64,000 nucleotides of DNA from Xestospongia bergquistia (taxonomy: Eukaryota; Porifera; Demospongiae; Haplosclerida; Petrosiidae): NCBI GenBank assembly GCA_963965975.1, contig OZ014411.1:684501-748500 (forward strand), given 5' to 3'. The translations under genes and the position numbers were made by a program. The notes under the pieces are model-generated. The model made no database searches and was not told the DNA's origin. It worked only from the letters and a program-made list of their open reading frames with translations. Below, in pieces: positions 24,939 to 36,740 of this stretch (position 1 is the stretch's first letter; the number at the start of each line of letters is the position of its first letter).

Positions 24939-25644
24939 GTCAGTGACATATTATGTTTTTCGGTTAAGTTATGTAAATATTTACATCTACATTTACTGAA
25001 TATTATTAATATCTATTCAATGAGAATTACTTGGGCACTTGTGAAATTGACAAAAAATGTCCCTGTGTATTGTCATTACACAATGATTGTTAAAATTCTA
25101 GAATTTAAAAAGAGCTTTCTTATACCATTTCATAATAACCATAAAAGAAATTATATAAAAAACCTATCAGTCATTATGTAGATATTAAAGGATCTTTATT
25201 TCAATGTACTTTTTGCTTTCTGAAATACACAGAATATGATATTTCAGTAATTAGTCAGACTACAAAATGTGATTTCTAAAGAAACGGCAATTTTTCACCT
25301 TTCTATTGGTAAATTTTAGTTTTTTTCTATTCTAATAATTATGTCCTAAAATTAGTTATTGGAAATTAAGTTGGCATAAATATACATGGCTAGACCAACA
25401 TGAGATATTAGTTGTATTGTTTGATTTGATAAGTATGATATACAATAAAATAATGTTAATATTTTTAACAATATATGATAAATCTGCTCTACAATTTGAC
25501 TAAACACATTGAACACTGGTGTATATTTCTGAACTATCAAGTAAACTGGACAACACAATTTATAACAAAACAATAGCGTGTGATAAAATTGTGTAGAATG
25601 ACTTGTTAGTTTGTAATGTGTCAAACGTATTTCTTACCATTTAG

Positions 25645-25746
25645 TATGGCAGAACACCCCTACATGCTGCCTACTGGGGATATAGAGATAACATTGTCAT
25701 GCTGTTAACGCAATCAGAAGGCATTAATTTGGAGGCAGTAGTAGTT
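25645..25746 (+). CDS. Ankyrin exon 19 (class 1)
   Basis: 34 residues beginning YGRTPLHAAYWGYRDNIVML and ending INLEAVVV. GINLEAV replaces the SNLEAVK tail of the other class 1 exons. Acceptor atttag, donor gtaagt. Confidence 0.87.
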
Positions 25747-26480
25747 GTAAGTAAAATGTGATGCTAAATCAGAAGAGAAATACTGAAAAAGCTAATTTTA
25801 TAGATAGGAGATAAAGCTAGATATATTAACACAAGTCAATCAAGTGATATTAAATCTTCTACTGTACGCTGTTCAAGTTGAGTACAAAAATTCTCTCACT
25901 GTTTTGCCTTTGGCTAATAATGAACTAAGTGAAATTGCTTGCACATTTAAAATGCGTGCAAGTTTGTAATTTTTATCAAAATCTGTTGTGCTAGCTGTCT
26001 AGGAAAGTTGCAAATAACAAATTTCATATGAAGTGAATGGTGTCCTTTGCATTGTACCATGACTAAGGTCATGCATATTTTGCATATTATTGACAAACTG
26101 TCATAAAAGTATTCTCTGGATTTCTTCTGATAAGTTTATAAAAGTGTAAAAATACGTTTAATAGTAAAAGTAAGATAGTTAAAAAGAGAGAGCTGCAATG
26201 AGCAATGAAAAGCTTCAGTATAACTCACCAAAACTTGGTAACTAACAACACCATGCACAAGTTGATGGGGTTGTCATAATTGAAATTTCACAGTCGTTCT
26301 CAACATGAACATTGCCTAGTAATGCTAAGACTATTTTATTAGCTATTGTTTAAGTATACACCATAATTCAATAATCAGTTACATATAATGTATGATGTAA
26401 TATAATACTCAGTGAATTATATTGTATCAGTACTATGTTATGTTATGTGGACATAAATCATGTACTGTGTCTTTTTACAG

Positions 26481-26573
26481 GACACTCTCCTACTCAAATC
26501 TGTGAAAGAAAATGATTTGGAAGGTGTGAAAGAATCACTTGCTAAACAGGCCAATATTGACATTGTTAATAAG
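26481..26573 (+). CDS. Ankyrin exon 20 (class 2)
   Basis: Reads DTLLLKSVKENDLEGVKESL then AKQANIDIVNK. The upstream intron is open to an in-frame ATG at 26460, but the tttttacag acceptor is intact and the other class 2 exons have no such ATG. I regard it as chance rather than a start. Donor gtatac. Confidence 0.85.
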
Positions 26574-27053
26574 GTATACACTATGTTAATGTACCTACAA
26601 TTTACTGTAAATTTTGGGAAGTCATCTAGTTACATTGTCATATGATTGATCTTTGCTTTAGGCATGTCTAAGAATTTCCTTTAATTTCTGTATATTAAAA
26701 TTTGAGTGTAATTTTATATCAGTACACTAGGCAACTTATGTTAAAATGTATTAAGAATTTATTTAATTTTCTGTATGTAAATATAAATAGACAATAGTAG
26801 TCATGGTTTCAAGTCAATGTTGATAAACCACACCCCTTGTTGTGTTTTTTGTAGTTTGTAAGTACTAGTCTATGGAAAAATAGTTGTAAGTGAGCATTTT
26901 AAATAGATGATAGTACATGAATAGACCGATGAAACAAAGTAAACTACATGGTGTTGCCTATAACAGAGGATGAATGTTCTCTAGTATCAATTAGAAATGC
27001 TTTTGCAATACAGTTTGTACTGGTATGAGACAATAATATCTAATTTTATTTAG

Positions 27054-27152
27054 GATTGTGAGACTCCATTATACATAGCATGTTACAATGGTTATGATAA
27101 AGTAGTACAAGTATTACTAGACCATGGTGTTCAAGTGGATGTTCCAGACAAG
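27054..27152 (+). CDS. Ankyrin exon 21 (class 3)
   Basis: Reads DCETPLYIACYNGYDKVVQV then LLDHGVQVDVPDK. C2 replaces the near-invariant glycine, and Y14 is unique to this exon. Donor gtcagc. Confidence 0.87.
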
Positions 27153-27558
27153 GTCAGCGACATATCATGTATTCATGTTAAGCTATGTAAATTTTGACAT
27201 ACAGATGTACTAAATTTTATTGATGTTTATTCAATGAAGGTTACTTTGGCCAGCCAGTTAGGAAATTGACAAAAAATTATCTCTATGTTTTGTCATTGCT
27301 CAGCTATTATTACAATCACAGTATATCAATACAGCTTTTAAATACAATTTGTAATTTCTTTAAATTATTACTTTAATGCAGATTTGATGTTAAGGAGTGT
27401 TGTTAAGTGTTAACCACAGTTTGATTTATATTAGGTAGACTTAACCTATGAAGACATAACAGTAACAAAGGACAAATTTTCTCCAGCATGACCTAGTAAT
27501 GCTTTTGGTTTGTAGTTTGTACAAGTATGTGATAATAACAATATTATATGTTGTTTAG

Positions 27559-27657
27559 GATGGGATGACTCCATTGTGTATAGCATGTTACAATGGTCAT
27601 TATAAAGTAGTACAAGTATTACTAGACCATGGTGTTCAAGTGGATGTTCCAGACAAG
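27559..27657 (+). CDS. Ankyrin exon 22 (class 3)
   Basis: Reads DGMTPLCIACYNGHYKVVQV then LLDHGVQVDVPDK. Near twin of exons 40, 47 and 48, sharing M3 or I3 with C7 and Y15. The introns on both sides are also shared (27160-27560 with 43500-43900). Confidence 0.9.
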
Positions 27658-27851
27658 GTCAGTGACATATCATGTATTCATGTTAAGTAATGTAAATATT
27701 AACATGTATCAACTATTATTGATGTGTATTCAATGGAAGTTACTTTGGCTATTTATGAAAATGACAAAAATGACCTCTATGTATTTTTATTGCTCAGTTA
27801 TGTTACAATTATTTTATATTAATGTAATTGATGATATTATTTGTTGTTTAG

Positions 27852-27950
27852 GATGGTCAGACTCCATTATACATAGCTTGCAACCGCGGTAATGATGAAG
27901 TAGTAGAAGTATTACTAGACCATGGTGTTCAAATGGATGTTCCAGACAAG
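27852..27950 (+). CDS. Ankyrin exon 23 (class 3)
   Basis: Reads DGQTPLYIACNRGNDEVVEV then LLDHGVQMDVPDK. N11, R12 and N14 give it a unique exposed turn. The Q3, E16 and M28 combination ties it to the 41.7-43.2 kb and 51.4 kb copies. The intron before it is only 194 bp. Confidence 0.9.
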
Positions 27951-28887
27951 GTCAGTGACATATCATGTATTCATTTTAAGTTCTGTAACACAACAAAAAT
28001 TACTGAAGCTACTTCGATCACAAAAGAAATTGGCAAAAAATAATGTCTATTTATTGTCATAGTTCAGGTATGGTTACAATCATGGTACATCAATATACCA
28101 CATAACTTTTTTCAGAGTTATTATTATAATTATTATATTAATACTGCCTTGGAACTTTCTTGTTTTTTTAAAATATATGAGGTATAAATAATTATCAGGT
28201 GTTAGTAAAACCTTATTTTATATTGTACCACTCATGGCTAGGGTTATTGAAATAGATTAGTTGTTATAAGTGTGGTGCAATGATATGATATGATAATGGA
28301 TAATGATATGGAGCAATTTATTAAAAAGATAAAAATACATTAACTGTTATACTTTTCTGTAACCTTTTTGCCTTTTAAAATTACTTCATAACAAAACAAT
28401 ATATTATTAGCATACATAAGCTTTTATAATAGTGAAAGCATTTAGTAATCACTGATGCATGAACGTTTGTCACATCTGTGAAGCATCATCCAATGGGGAG
28501 CAGTTGCATTGAGCAAACTTTTTGTGATAAAGTGAAGTGGCTGTAATAAATGTTATTACAAGTAGGAAGGCTCTGTATTGCTTTTAGAATGTTTTGAATA
28601 TTATCACACAATGAGTGGTCATGACGTCTATGTCAATCCACATCTAAACATGGTTGTATTTTGAATTCATTTTAAATTTACAATAACACTATCACTTAGT
28701 GTTTGACATTTAAGGTTTGGAGGTGTGGTTGATTATTAACCGTAGTTAGATGCAGTCTTCTATCAAGTAAACATAACCTATGATGATGTAACTCTAACAG
28801 AGTATGAATGTTCTCTAGTATCAGGGAGTAATACTTTTGCTATTTAGTTTGTACTAGTATGTGACAATAATATTATATGTTATTAAG

Positions 28888-28986
28888 GATGGCAAGACTC
28901 CATTGGATATAGCACGTTACAAAGACTATGATAATGTAATAGAAGTATTTGAATGCCATGGTGTTCAAATGGATGTTCCAGACAAG
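28888..28986 (+). CDS. Ankyrin exon 24 (class 4)
   Basis: Reads DGKTPLDIARYKDYDNVIEV then FECHGVQMDVPDK. The acceptor is ttaag rather than the tttag used elsewhere. D13 occupies the turn-glycine position. Donor gtcagt. Confidence 0.85.
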
Positions 28987-29796
28987 GTCAGTGACATATA
29001 ATGTATTCATGATAAGTTATGTAAATATTGACATGTAGTGATATTAATAATATTTACATAAAGAAGTAAAATCTATAAACCTACTAAGGCATATCAATAC
29101 TTCTTTTAAAATACATGTCATAATTGGAAGAATTATTATTAATCCCTATTAAAAGTTATTGTAAAGTTATAACCATCAGATGTTATATAGGTACTAAAGA
29201 GTTTTTTTATAATTTCTTTCTAAAATGTACAAAAATGAAATGGCAAAATATTAAGACTTTTATCATTTTTTAAATACAGCAATTTGTGCAATTCAAAACA
29301 AAGAGTAAATTGTATCATTCAATAGAAATAAATGAGATAATGTTTTCTTTGATTGATAAGTAAACTGATATGTCTCAACTTACTGTAGTTATTAACTAGC
29401 AAAGTCCACCTAATAGTTTCATGTGGTAATCAAAAATAAAATATATGGGTGGGAAAAGTCCCTAATCAGAAGAAGAATGAATTATGAACTTTGATTCACA
29501 AAAGCTAACAAAAACAAAATAGTTTCATAAGTCAAAACTGGTTTCTAATGTTTTGAAGAAATTAACAGAAGAATCTTGGCATTTCACCTTAGCCTCAACC
29601 ACTATTGTCAAATTATTACATGTACAACTTATTCTAAAATATATAATGCAATAATTCACAATAATTCAATAATACACAAAATTAGCAAGGTCAATAACCT
29701 TATAGCGTCTATTTAAAAGAAAACATAAAATCAATTTAGATCTCTTTTATAATATATAGTTGTATTATAATTGATTGTGTTCTCAATTGTATACAG

Positions 29797-29895
29797 TATG
29801 GTTACACATCATTATACAAAGCATGTTCTAGAGGTGATCATAACACTGTTGATCTTCTAATTAAAGCTGGAGCTAATGTGGATTTTGCTAATAAA
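29797..29895 (+). CDS. Ankyrin exon 25 (class 5)
   Basis: Reads YGYTSLYKACSRGDHNTVDL then LIKAGANVDFANK. Shares SRGDHNTVD with exon 5, suggesting direct descent. Acceptor gtatacag, donor gtaagt. Confidence 0.88.
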
Positions 29896-31342
29896 GTAAG
29901 TTTATGATATGCCAATGTATATCATTTAACTTATTTGTTGTTTATTAGAGAAAAATAACAAAATATCTAACATATTACATAAATAATTCTCACAATGAAT
30001 AACTCATAAAAGCCAGTAATGATCATACTTTACTCATGACCTATTAATTACCTGATCAACGTACTGCCTGTAAAGAAATAATTATCAGAAGAAAGGATAT
30101 GTTTACTATTATCATATTAAGATGATTTATAAGGTCAAAGTTAACATGAAGCGAACTTGTCTGCAGTACCTGTACGAAGCAAGTACTTACATTAGACAAT
30201 GTTTCTTAGACATCATACTGTATAAAGATAGCTATGCAATGAATAGTCTTGTTTGCTGTTAGGATTTAATACATTTGCCTAATTAAAACACATTCTTGGG
30301 ATTAGACATCTTTTAAATTAAGGAAGCCAGGACTCCTTGCCATCATTCATAAATCACTGGCTGGAAGAAATGCCAGGATTAGCAGTGCTATGTAACCTTA
30401 CGGTCTGGGTATTGAGCAACACTGGTGATTCTTGTTGTACTTAGTATTGAAAATTGATCCTGCAGTTCTCACCTCATGTAGTTACAGCTGCTTTGTCAGA
30501 GGAATATTTTACTTAAAACAAGTGGTTGTCATTATATTAAGCCTTGAGAGTTTTCAAAACCAAAACATGATGTAACTGTCCTAAATAACCTGACATTTTA
30601 TTATAGTATACGTATCTACATGTAGTACATGTTTTTATCATTATCCATCCAAGTAAATATGACAATTACATGTACTTTTGATATACACATAGCTACTACA
30701 ACCTGTACATGTACATTTACATGTATACCAGTTTTCTTTCATTTAAACACTCACACATGTATTATGTTTCTGTTAAGGTACTTTATAACATTTTCTATCA
30801 TACTACATGTGTATGTTGTTACTGTTTAGATGTAACATATACATGATTATACTAGGAAATTGACAATAAATTATCTCTGTTTTGTCATTGCTCAGCTATT
30901 ATTACAATCACAGTATATCAATAAAGCTTTAAAATACAATTTTGTAATTTCTAAATTGTTGTCATGAACTATCTTGATTTTCAGTTCACTATTAGGCATA
31001 TCAAAATTTGACATAACTCTCCTGAATTAAATGCTATATTATGTAAATATAATCTGCATGTCATATATTCATTTAATACATATTTCCTACAACATATACT
31101 TGTGATACATATTTACTATAACATCTACATATACATTTATATGTATGCCAGTTTTCCTTTCATGTTACAAGCACACACATGTATTATGTTTTTGTTATTT
31201 AGTTTTACTTTATAATATAACTATCATACTAAAATATTTTAACATGTGTATGTTGTTCATGTTTAGATGTATCATATGCATTATTATAGTCACTATTTAA
31301 TTTGATGTGCCTCATGTGGTATTTATCTCTGTATTCATATAG
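29896..31342 (+). other. Chimeric intron, 1.45 kb
   Basis: 30600-30850 is a class 6 upstream module (palindromic TACATGT words, tactgtttagatgtaacatatacatgatta). At about 30853 it breaks into sequence normally found downstream of class 3 exons (ggaaattgacaataaattatct, as at 42217). A second class 6 module runs from 31080 to 31342. The class 6 exon expected at 30.9 kb is gone. Confidence 0.65.
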
Positions 31343-31441
31343 GAAGGCAAGACTCCTCTTTTCGCTGCATCAAAGAATGGCTGCAGTGATATTGTGCAAG
31401 TATTACTAAAAGCTAATGCTAATACTGATCTGTCAAGCAAA
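31343..31441 (+). CDS. Ankyrin exon 26 (class 6)
   Basis: Reads EGKTPLFAASKNGCSDIVQV then LLKANANTDLSSK. Twin of exon 28 with D16 and SSK as private changes. Acceptor catatag, donor gtaagt. Confidence 0.9.
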
Positions 31442-31626
31442 GTAAGTTGTCTCATGTAAGATAAATATTGTAGTTTCTTGTTTAAATACTCCAGTGTTTA
31501 TTTAAATAAGAGCATTTTGACCTGGTGTTAAAACAAGGCAGCTGTTTTTTTAATGTAGGTATGCTGTAATTTTTGGTTGATTTAACCATTATATGGTTAT
31601 ACAATAAGAATGTAAAGTAAACATAA

Positions 31627-31957
31627 TACTGTTTTATTCTTAATGTACTATCCAATGAACTGAACATTCATAATGTGCTATGAGATTGATTTTATAACAA
31701 TATATTGTTAAATCATTAAGGTACACATACTGACTATTTATGCAACAGAAGTATATGAAACTAGTTTGGTATCTCAATACTGATTTTAAAATACATTTCA
31801 TAAGAGGGAGTACAGTTGTTACTTCTAGTAAAGTATTTTATAGACATAGCTATCAGCCACTATATAAGTACTAGTGAATACTGTTTTATTCTTAATGTAC
31901 TATCCAATGAACTGAACATTCATAATGTGCTATGAGATTGATTTTATAAAAATATAA
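31627..31957. repeat. Direct repeat of ~82 bp flanking a copied intron segment
   Basis: About 82 bp at 31627-31708 recur at 31875-31957. The 150 bp between them (31715-31870) closely match 34235-34360, the start of the intron after exon 29. A piece of class 4 downstream intron has therefore been placed inside a class 6 intron, with the flank duplicated. Confidence 0.7.
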
Positions 31958-31968
31958 AATCAATCTCA
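31933..31968. repeat. Palindrome (short hairpin)
   Basis: GAGATTGATTTTATA is followed five bases later by its reverse complement, ending AATCAATCTC. A perfect arm of about 15 bp in otherwise non-coding intron. No known function. Confidence 0.7.
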
Positions 31969-32030
31969 TTGTTAAATCAACCAATTAATGTTTACAGCAT
32001 ACTGACATTTATCTCTGTCTATATATATAG

Positions 32031-32129
32031 CAAGGCAAGACCCCTCTCTATGTTGCCTCAAAGAATGGCTACAAAGAAATTGTTCAAGTATTACTAAAAG
32101 CTAATGCTAATGTTGATCTGGCAAACAAA
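32031..32129 (+). CDS. Ankyrin exon 27 (class 6)
   Basis: Reads QGKTPLYVASKNGYKEIVQV then LLKANANVDLANK. The only class 6 exon with K15 and NVD. Acceptor tatatag, donor gtaagt. Confidence 0.9.
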
Positions 32130-32976
32130 GTAAGTTGTCTCATGTAAGATAATTATTGTATTTCCTTGATTAAATACCTCAATGTTTATTTAACTCAGTG
32201 GCGTTTTTCTATGTAGTTATATATCATTTTAATTATTGGTTGATTTAACCAATATACGGTTATATAATAAGAATGTAAAGTAAACAAAATACTGTTTTTA
32301 TTCCTAACATACTATCCAATGAACTAAACATTCTTAATAAGCTATGACATTGATTTTATAACAATATATTTTTAAACAAACCAATCAAGTTTACTATTTA
32401 GTAACTCTTACCTCACTAAAGTACACAAATTGTTTCTGTTGTTTTTGATACTTTATAGACCTTTGGACACATTTTATAATGAATTATAACTTGTCATTTT
32501 AAATGTTTTTATAAAAAGTGAACGTTTTCACTAATTATAGATACATTTGATGCACTGAAAATATTTGTTTTTGAGTGATGTCTTTGATAAGCCTGACTTT
32601 TCTTAAATTGCTGTTATGAACTACCTTGATTTTCAATTCACTATTATTTTATCACACTTTGAGCATATCAAAATTTCACATAACTCTTCTGTATTAGATG
32701 CAAATACAATATACATCTTCATGTGATACATCCATTTAATACGTATTTACTATAACACCTACATATACATTTATATGTATACCAATTTTTCTTTCATGTT
32801 ACAAGCACACACATGTATTATGTTCTTGTAATTTAGTTTTAGTTTATAATATAACTATCATACTAAAATATTTTAACATGTGTATTTTGTTCATGTTTAG
32901 ATGTAACATATGCATTATTATAGTCACTATTTAATTTGATGTGCCTCATGTAATATTTATCTCTGTATTTATATAG

Positions 32977-33075
32977 GATGGCAAGACTCCTCTTTTCGCT
33001 GCATCAAAGAATGGCTGCAGTGAAATTGTGCAAGTATTACTAAAAGCTAATGCTAATACTGATCTGGCAAATAAA
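32977..33075 (+). CDS. Ankyrin exon 28 (class 6)
   Basis: Reads DGKTPLFAASKNGCSEIVQV then LLKANANTDLANK. The donor is gtatgt, shared with exon 49. The intron that follows is also found, without its exon, at 46280. Confidence 0.9.
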
Positions 33076-34087
33076 GTATGTTGTCTTACGTAGAATTGTA
33101 CTAGTCTTTTGATAAAGATAATTATTGTTGTTCCTCAGTTACTGTAAACAACTTGTTCTTTATTTGCATATTAACTTTAGACAATTTCAATCTTGTGTTA
33201 AAATGAAGCATGTAGATATATTTCTAACATAGATATTAATTTGCTAACCCACAAATAAAAAATGATAATTTTTCTTTAAAATAATCTGAAATTTTTTGGG
33301 GTCTTCTCTGGAGCTTTAGTAGGACTGCAGATGCAGTCACAAGCATTCTTACCAACATTGCACTTTTCAACAAACTGCATTGAGTTTTACATTCATGAGT
33401 ACCAATAGTTGTAGCATTTTCTTCAGAAGTTTCTTCTCTCAAACAAAATATGTAATGTTGATACTGGAATGAGATTTGCAAAATGTAAACTGGTCTACCC
33501 AGTATATGTATGACATTCTTCATTATAGAAATTCTACAAAACTGCCATCAATCTCAAATTTTACAAAGAGTAGTGGCTTTGCGTTACACCCAATTTTTCT
33601 AAGTGTCTGTAGCTTATAGTTGCTATGCAAAGAAAATGTTTCTACTATAACACATTCTGACAAGAAACTTTAAACCACTCCACATCCTATCATCTACTTC
33701 ATTTATTGACTGAAGAAAAGTGCTTGTTCCTAGTATTTAATTTCCTCACTCTATCACCATTTGTCAGTTAGCTACAATAATGCTAATATTATTTGCAAGG
33801 CTCAATCATATTGGAATGCTTAAAATATTTCATATAATGACTGGTCAATATTGATATATACTACAATGTACTTGATGATGTACTTGTATTTATAATGCAA
33901 TTATTTATGTCCCACATATATATATATATAATAATATCACTAAATGATACTAAAATTAACGACAGCTATATGTTCACATAACCTATGATGATGTAAGTAT
34001 AACATAATATGAACGTTCTGTAGGATCTCTTGGTAACACATTTGCATTATGGTTGTGTTTGTATAAGACAATAATACCATTTTATAG

Positions 34088-34186
34088 GATTGTAAGACTC
34101 CATTTGACATAGCATATAACTGTTATCAGTTCAAAGTAGTAGAGGTATTCCAATGCCATGGTGTACAAGTGGATGTTCCGGATCAG
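34088..34186 (+). CDS. Ankyrin exon 29 (class 4)
   Basis: Reads DCKTPFDIAYNCYQFKVVEV then FQCHGVQVDVPDQ. Forms a subgroup with exons 41 and 50 (TPFDIAYN..FKVVEVFQCHG). C2 replaces the usual glycine. Its partner class 5 exon (exon 30) is now 3.1 kb away because of the PLE inserted in the intron. Confidence 0.88.
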
Positions 34187-34788
34187 GTCAGTGACACATG
34201 ATGTTTTCATGTAAAGTTGTGCAAATCTTGACAGGTACACATACTGACTATTTATGCAACAGAAGTATATGAAGCTAGTTTGGTATCTCAATACTGATTT
34301 TAAAATACATTTCGTAAAGTATTTTATAGACATAGCTATCAGCCACTATATAAGTACTAGTGAATTTTTTATGTTTTCTTTCTAATGTATACAAAAATGG
34401 AATGAACAAATGTTGAGCATTTAGCAATTGTTGTCATATATAGCAATTTATGTATTTCATAACAATCTGAAATCCTAACCTTTGTAGAAGTGAATGAGAT
34501 TTTTTTAGTTTTATTGATGTTGGATTTAACTAATGACAGTTCTTTTTCTCAACTCACTGCATTATATAATTGACAAGTATCACTTAATAATTTGGAAGAG
34601 TTAATGGAAATAGATTTGTAGGGCTAAAGCTTCTAATGAGGAGAAGAAATATTAAACTATTGAACTTGGATCACAAATACAGTCAGGTTCTAATTATTTG
34701 AAGATATTGGCATAAGAAACTTAGCAGTTTAATATTAACCTTAGACTTAGTCAACATTGTTAGGTTAAATATGCACTTACAATACAAC

Positions 34789-34801
34789 ATGTATATCATA
34801 T
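34789..34801. repeat. Target-site duplication, left copy of PLE B
   Basis: ATGTATATCATAT recurs exactly at 37041-37053. Paralogous introns at 48386 and 55220 carry a single related copy (atatcatgtacaggtagatag), giving the empty-site state. Confidence 0.88.
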
Positions 34802-34893
34802 TAAGTTGGGAGTTTATTTACCACGTTATTCATGTTTTTAAGAAAAAGATTATTTGAGCTTTATGAACGTGATAAAAATATATTCTGAAAAAA

Positions 34894-34930
34894 GTACAGA
34901 ACGTTTCGGCCAAAGGCCTTCATCAGCTGT
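34894..34930 (-). ncRNA. Hammerhead ribozyme motif, inverted-arm copy in PLE B
   Basis: Reverse complement of the motif at 36943-36979, with CTGATGA at 34926-34920 and GAAA at 34907-34904. It lies in the inverted 5' arm, so it would only act in antisense transcripts. Confidence 0.72.
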
Positions 34931-35397
34931 ATGAAACTAGGCAAAAAAGTCACGCTATTTATAGCAATGCATGATTGTTTACAGTTAGTAATTGGGCTAA
35001 GAGGTGAAAGGTTGTCCCTGAAGGCTAAAAAGAGACGCTAATTTGTTCCGTGTGGAAGGTGAGAAACAACATCTTGGACCATAGAGCTCAAAACAGACGC
35101 GAACTAGTTAATTGTTGTGGGCGTGGCTAATGATTATTGATTTCGAACTGGTATGTTGTAGAGCAGAGATGTCCAGGTAGGATTGATGATAAAGCCTGGA
35201 TCTAGGTTGATGGTATTGCTAGTGGTTTTGATGAATATTGCTTCTTTGGTCTTTCTCTTCCACCAGCTGATCTCTTGTTCAAGTATTCTGCACTCATCCC
35301 ATAAAATCTTGTGTCCTGTATTGATGAAGTGGAGAGCCAAAGCATTGGTGGTATCACCATTTTTAACAGCCCTCTTGTGTTCAGCTTTTCTTATTTT

Positions 35398-35493
35398 CAG
35401 AGGATAAAGTGGGAGTCATCTATGAGATCCCTTGCGAATGTGGTGCTGTATACATTGGAGAAACTGGCAGAACAATGAAAATAAGAAAAGCTG
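35398..35493 (+). repeat. Direct repeat within PLE B (copy of 36397-36492)
   Basis: A 96-bp copy of the start of the GIY-YIG coding region in the same orientation, joined to reverse transcriptase sequence at 35493/35494. Both joins show about 2-3 bp of shared sequence (CA or CAG at 35398-35400; CTG at 35491-35493), the signature of template switching. Confidence 0.85.
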
Positions 35494-36740
35494 TCAGTTT
35501 TGATGTTAAGAGTTTGTTTACCAGGGTACCAATCAATGATGTCCTCACCATCATCAAGGATAGATTAATATCAGATGAAGATCTAGGAAATAGAACCACC
35601 ATGACCCCACTTCAGATTTGTCATCTAGTAGAACTATGCCTCAGATCAACCTTCTTCAGGTTTGGAGATAAACTCTATGAACAGACGGACGGCACAGCCA
35701 TGGGTTCACCACTATCACCCACAGTAGCCAATATTTTTATGGAAGATTTTGAAATGACTGCTATCTCAACCTTTCATCTACAACCAAAACTGTGGAGAAG
35801 ATACGTCGATGACACCTTCGTCATCTGGCCTCACAACAGCTCTTCCTTACAGGATTTTCTGTCCCACATCAATAGCCTACACGATAGGATTGAGTTCACA
35901 ATGGAGATGGAAGTTAACAACTCCATCGCCTTCTTAGATGTACTCATCTCAAAGAATAACAACAGGCTGACTACAACAGTTTACAGAAAACCCACCCATA
36001 CTGATAGATACCTGAATTACAGATCTAATCACCATCCACTTGTCAAATCAGGTATCATCAATTGTCTCAAGGAGAGAGCTATCAACGTATGCTCAGAGGA
36101 TACACTCCCCCATGAGATAAATAGACTACATGGCGTCTTCAGAGCTAACGGTTTTCCATCTAGAAGGATTTACTATGGCCTTAATCAATCTAAACCTAAG
36201 AAGAGTACAACAGTTGCTCCAATATCATCTGAAGAATCCTTGACAAAAGAAAAGAAGAGAACTCTTGTCCTTCCTTATGTCAAAGGCCTAAGTGAAGGTA
36301 TCAGTCAAGCTTGTCGTTCCCTCAACATCAAAACTGCATTTACCTCCAGGAATACACTTAGGAGATCCCTATCACATGTCAAGATCCCTACTCCACCAGA
36401 GGATAAAGTGGGAGTCATCTATGAGATCCCTTGCGAATGTGGTGCTGTATACATTGGAGAAACTGGCAGAACAATGAAAATAAGAAAAGCTGAACACAAG
36501 AGGGCTGTTAAAAATGGTGATACCACCAATGCTTTGGCTCTCCACTTCATCAATACAGGACACAAGATTTTATGGGATGAGTGCAGAATACTTGAACAAG
36601 AGATCAGCTGGTGGAAGAGAAAGACCAAAGAAGCAATATTCATCAAAACCACTAGCAATACCATCAACCTAGATCCAGGCTTTATCATCAATCCTACCTG
36701 GACATCTCTGCTCTACAACATACCAGTTCGAAATCAATAA
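35409..36740 (+). CDS. PLE B reverse transcriptase / GIY-YIG protein, N-terminally truncated chimera
   Basis: An uninterrupted 443-codon frame. Residues 2-28 are a misplaced copy of the GIY-YIG start (GVIYEIPCECGAVYIGETGR). Residue 31 begins reverse transcriptase motif A (FDVKSLF, catalytic D32). Motif B is TAMGSPLSP (96-104), and motif C is YVDD (132-135) with both catalytic aspartates. FLDV (175-178) and VYRKPTHTDRYLNY follow. The genuine GIY-YIG domain starts at 335 and includes EHKRAV and LALHFINTGHKI. PLE proteins normally have another 200 or so residues before motif A, absent here. The first codon of the frame is GTG and the first ATG is at 35475, inside the duplicated piece. Palm and endonuclease are intact, but a working protein is unlikely. 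Confidence 0.88.
   Translation: MGVIYEIPCECGAVYIGETGRTMKIRKAVSFDVKSLFTRVPINDVLTIIKDRLISDEDLGNRTTMTPLQICHLVELCLRSTFFRFGDKLYEQTDGTAMGSPLSPTVANIFMEDFEMTAISTFHLQPKLWRRYVDDTFVIWPHNSSSLQDFLSHINSLHDRIEFTMEMEVNNSIAFLDVLISKNNNRLTTTVYRKPTHTDRYLNYRSNHHPLVKSGIINCLKERAINVCSEDTLPHEINRLHGVFRANGFPSRRIYYGLNQSKPKKSTTVAPISSEESLTKEKKRTLVLPYVKGLSEGISQACRSLNIKTAFTSRNTLRRSLSHVKIPTPPEDKVGVIYEIPCECGAVYIGETGRTMKIRKAEHKRAVKNGDTTNALALHFINTGHKILWDECRILEQEISWWKRKTKEAIFIKTTSNTINLDPGFIINPTWTSLLYNIPVRNQ

Noticed and set aside
24855..25181. 108-codon frame starting in exon 18
   Set aside because: Only its first 28 codons are the ankyrin exon. The rest is intron, as the shared gtcagtgacata donor context shows.
26460..26480. 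ATG upstream of exon 20 as a translation start
   Set aside because: It overlaps a good acceptor (tttttacag), and the equivalent position is not conserved at 1213 or 15166.
33236..33523. 95-codon minus-strand frame with cysteines
   Set aside because: A decayed copy also occurs at 46542-46867 and 53680-53890 with stops and shifts. No known domain, so intron paralogy explains the similarity.
33916..33934. Short TA repeat as a regulatory element
   Set aside because: Eight to nine TA units in AT-rich intron are expected by chance and are not placed at a splice site.
35183..35407. Plus-strand frame in the left arm of PLE B
   Set aside because: Antisense of the duplicated GIY-YIG coding region; a shadow of the inverted arm.
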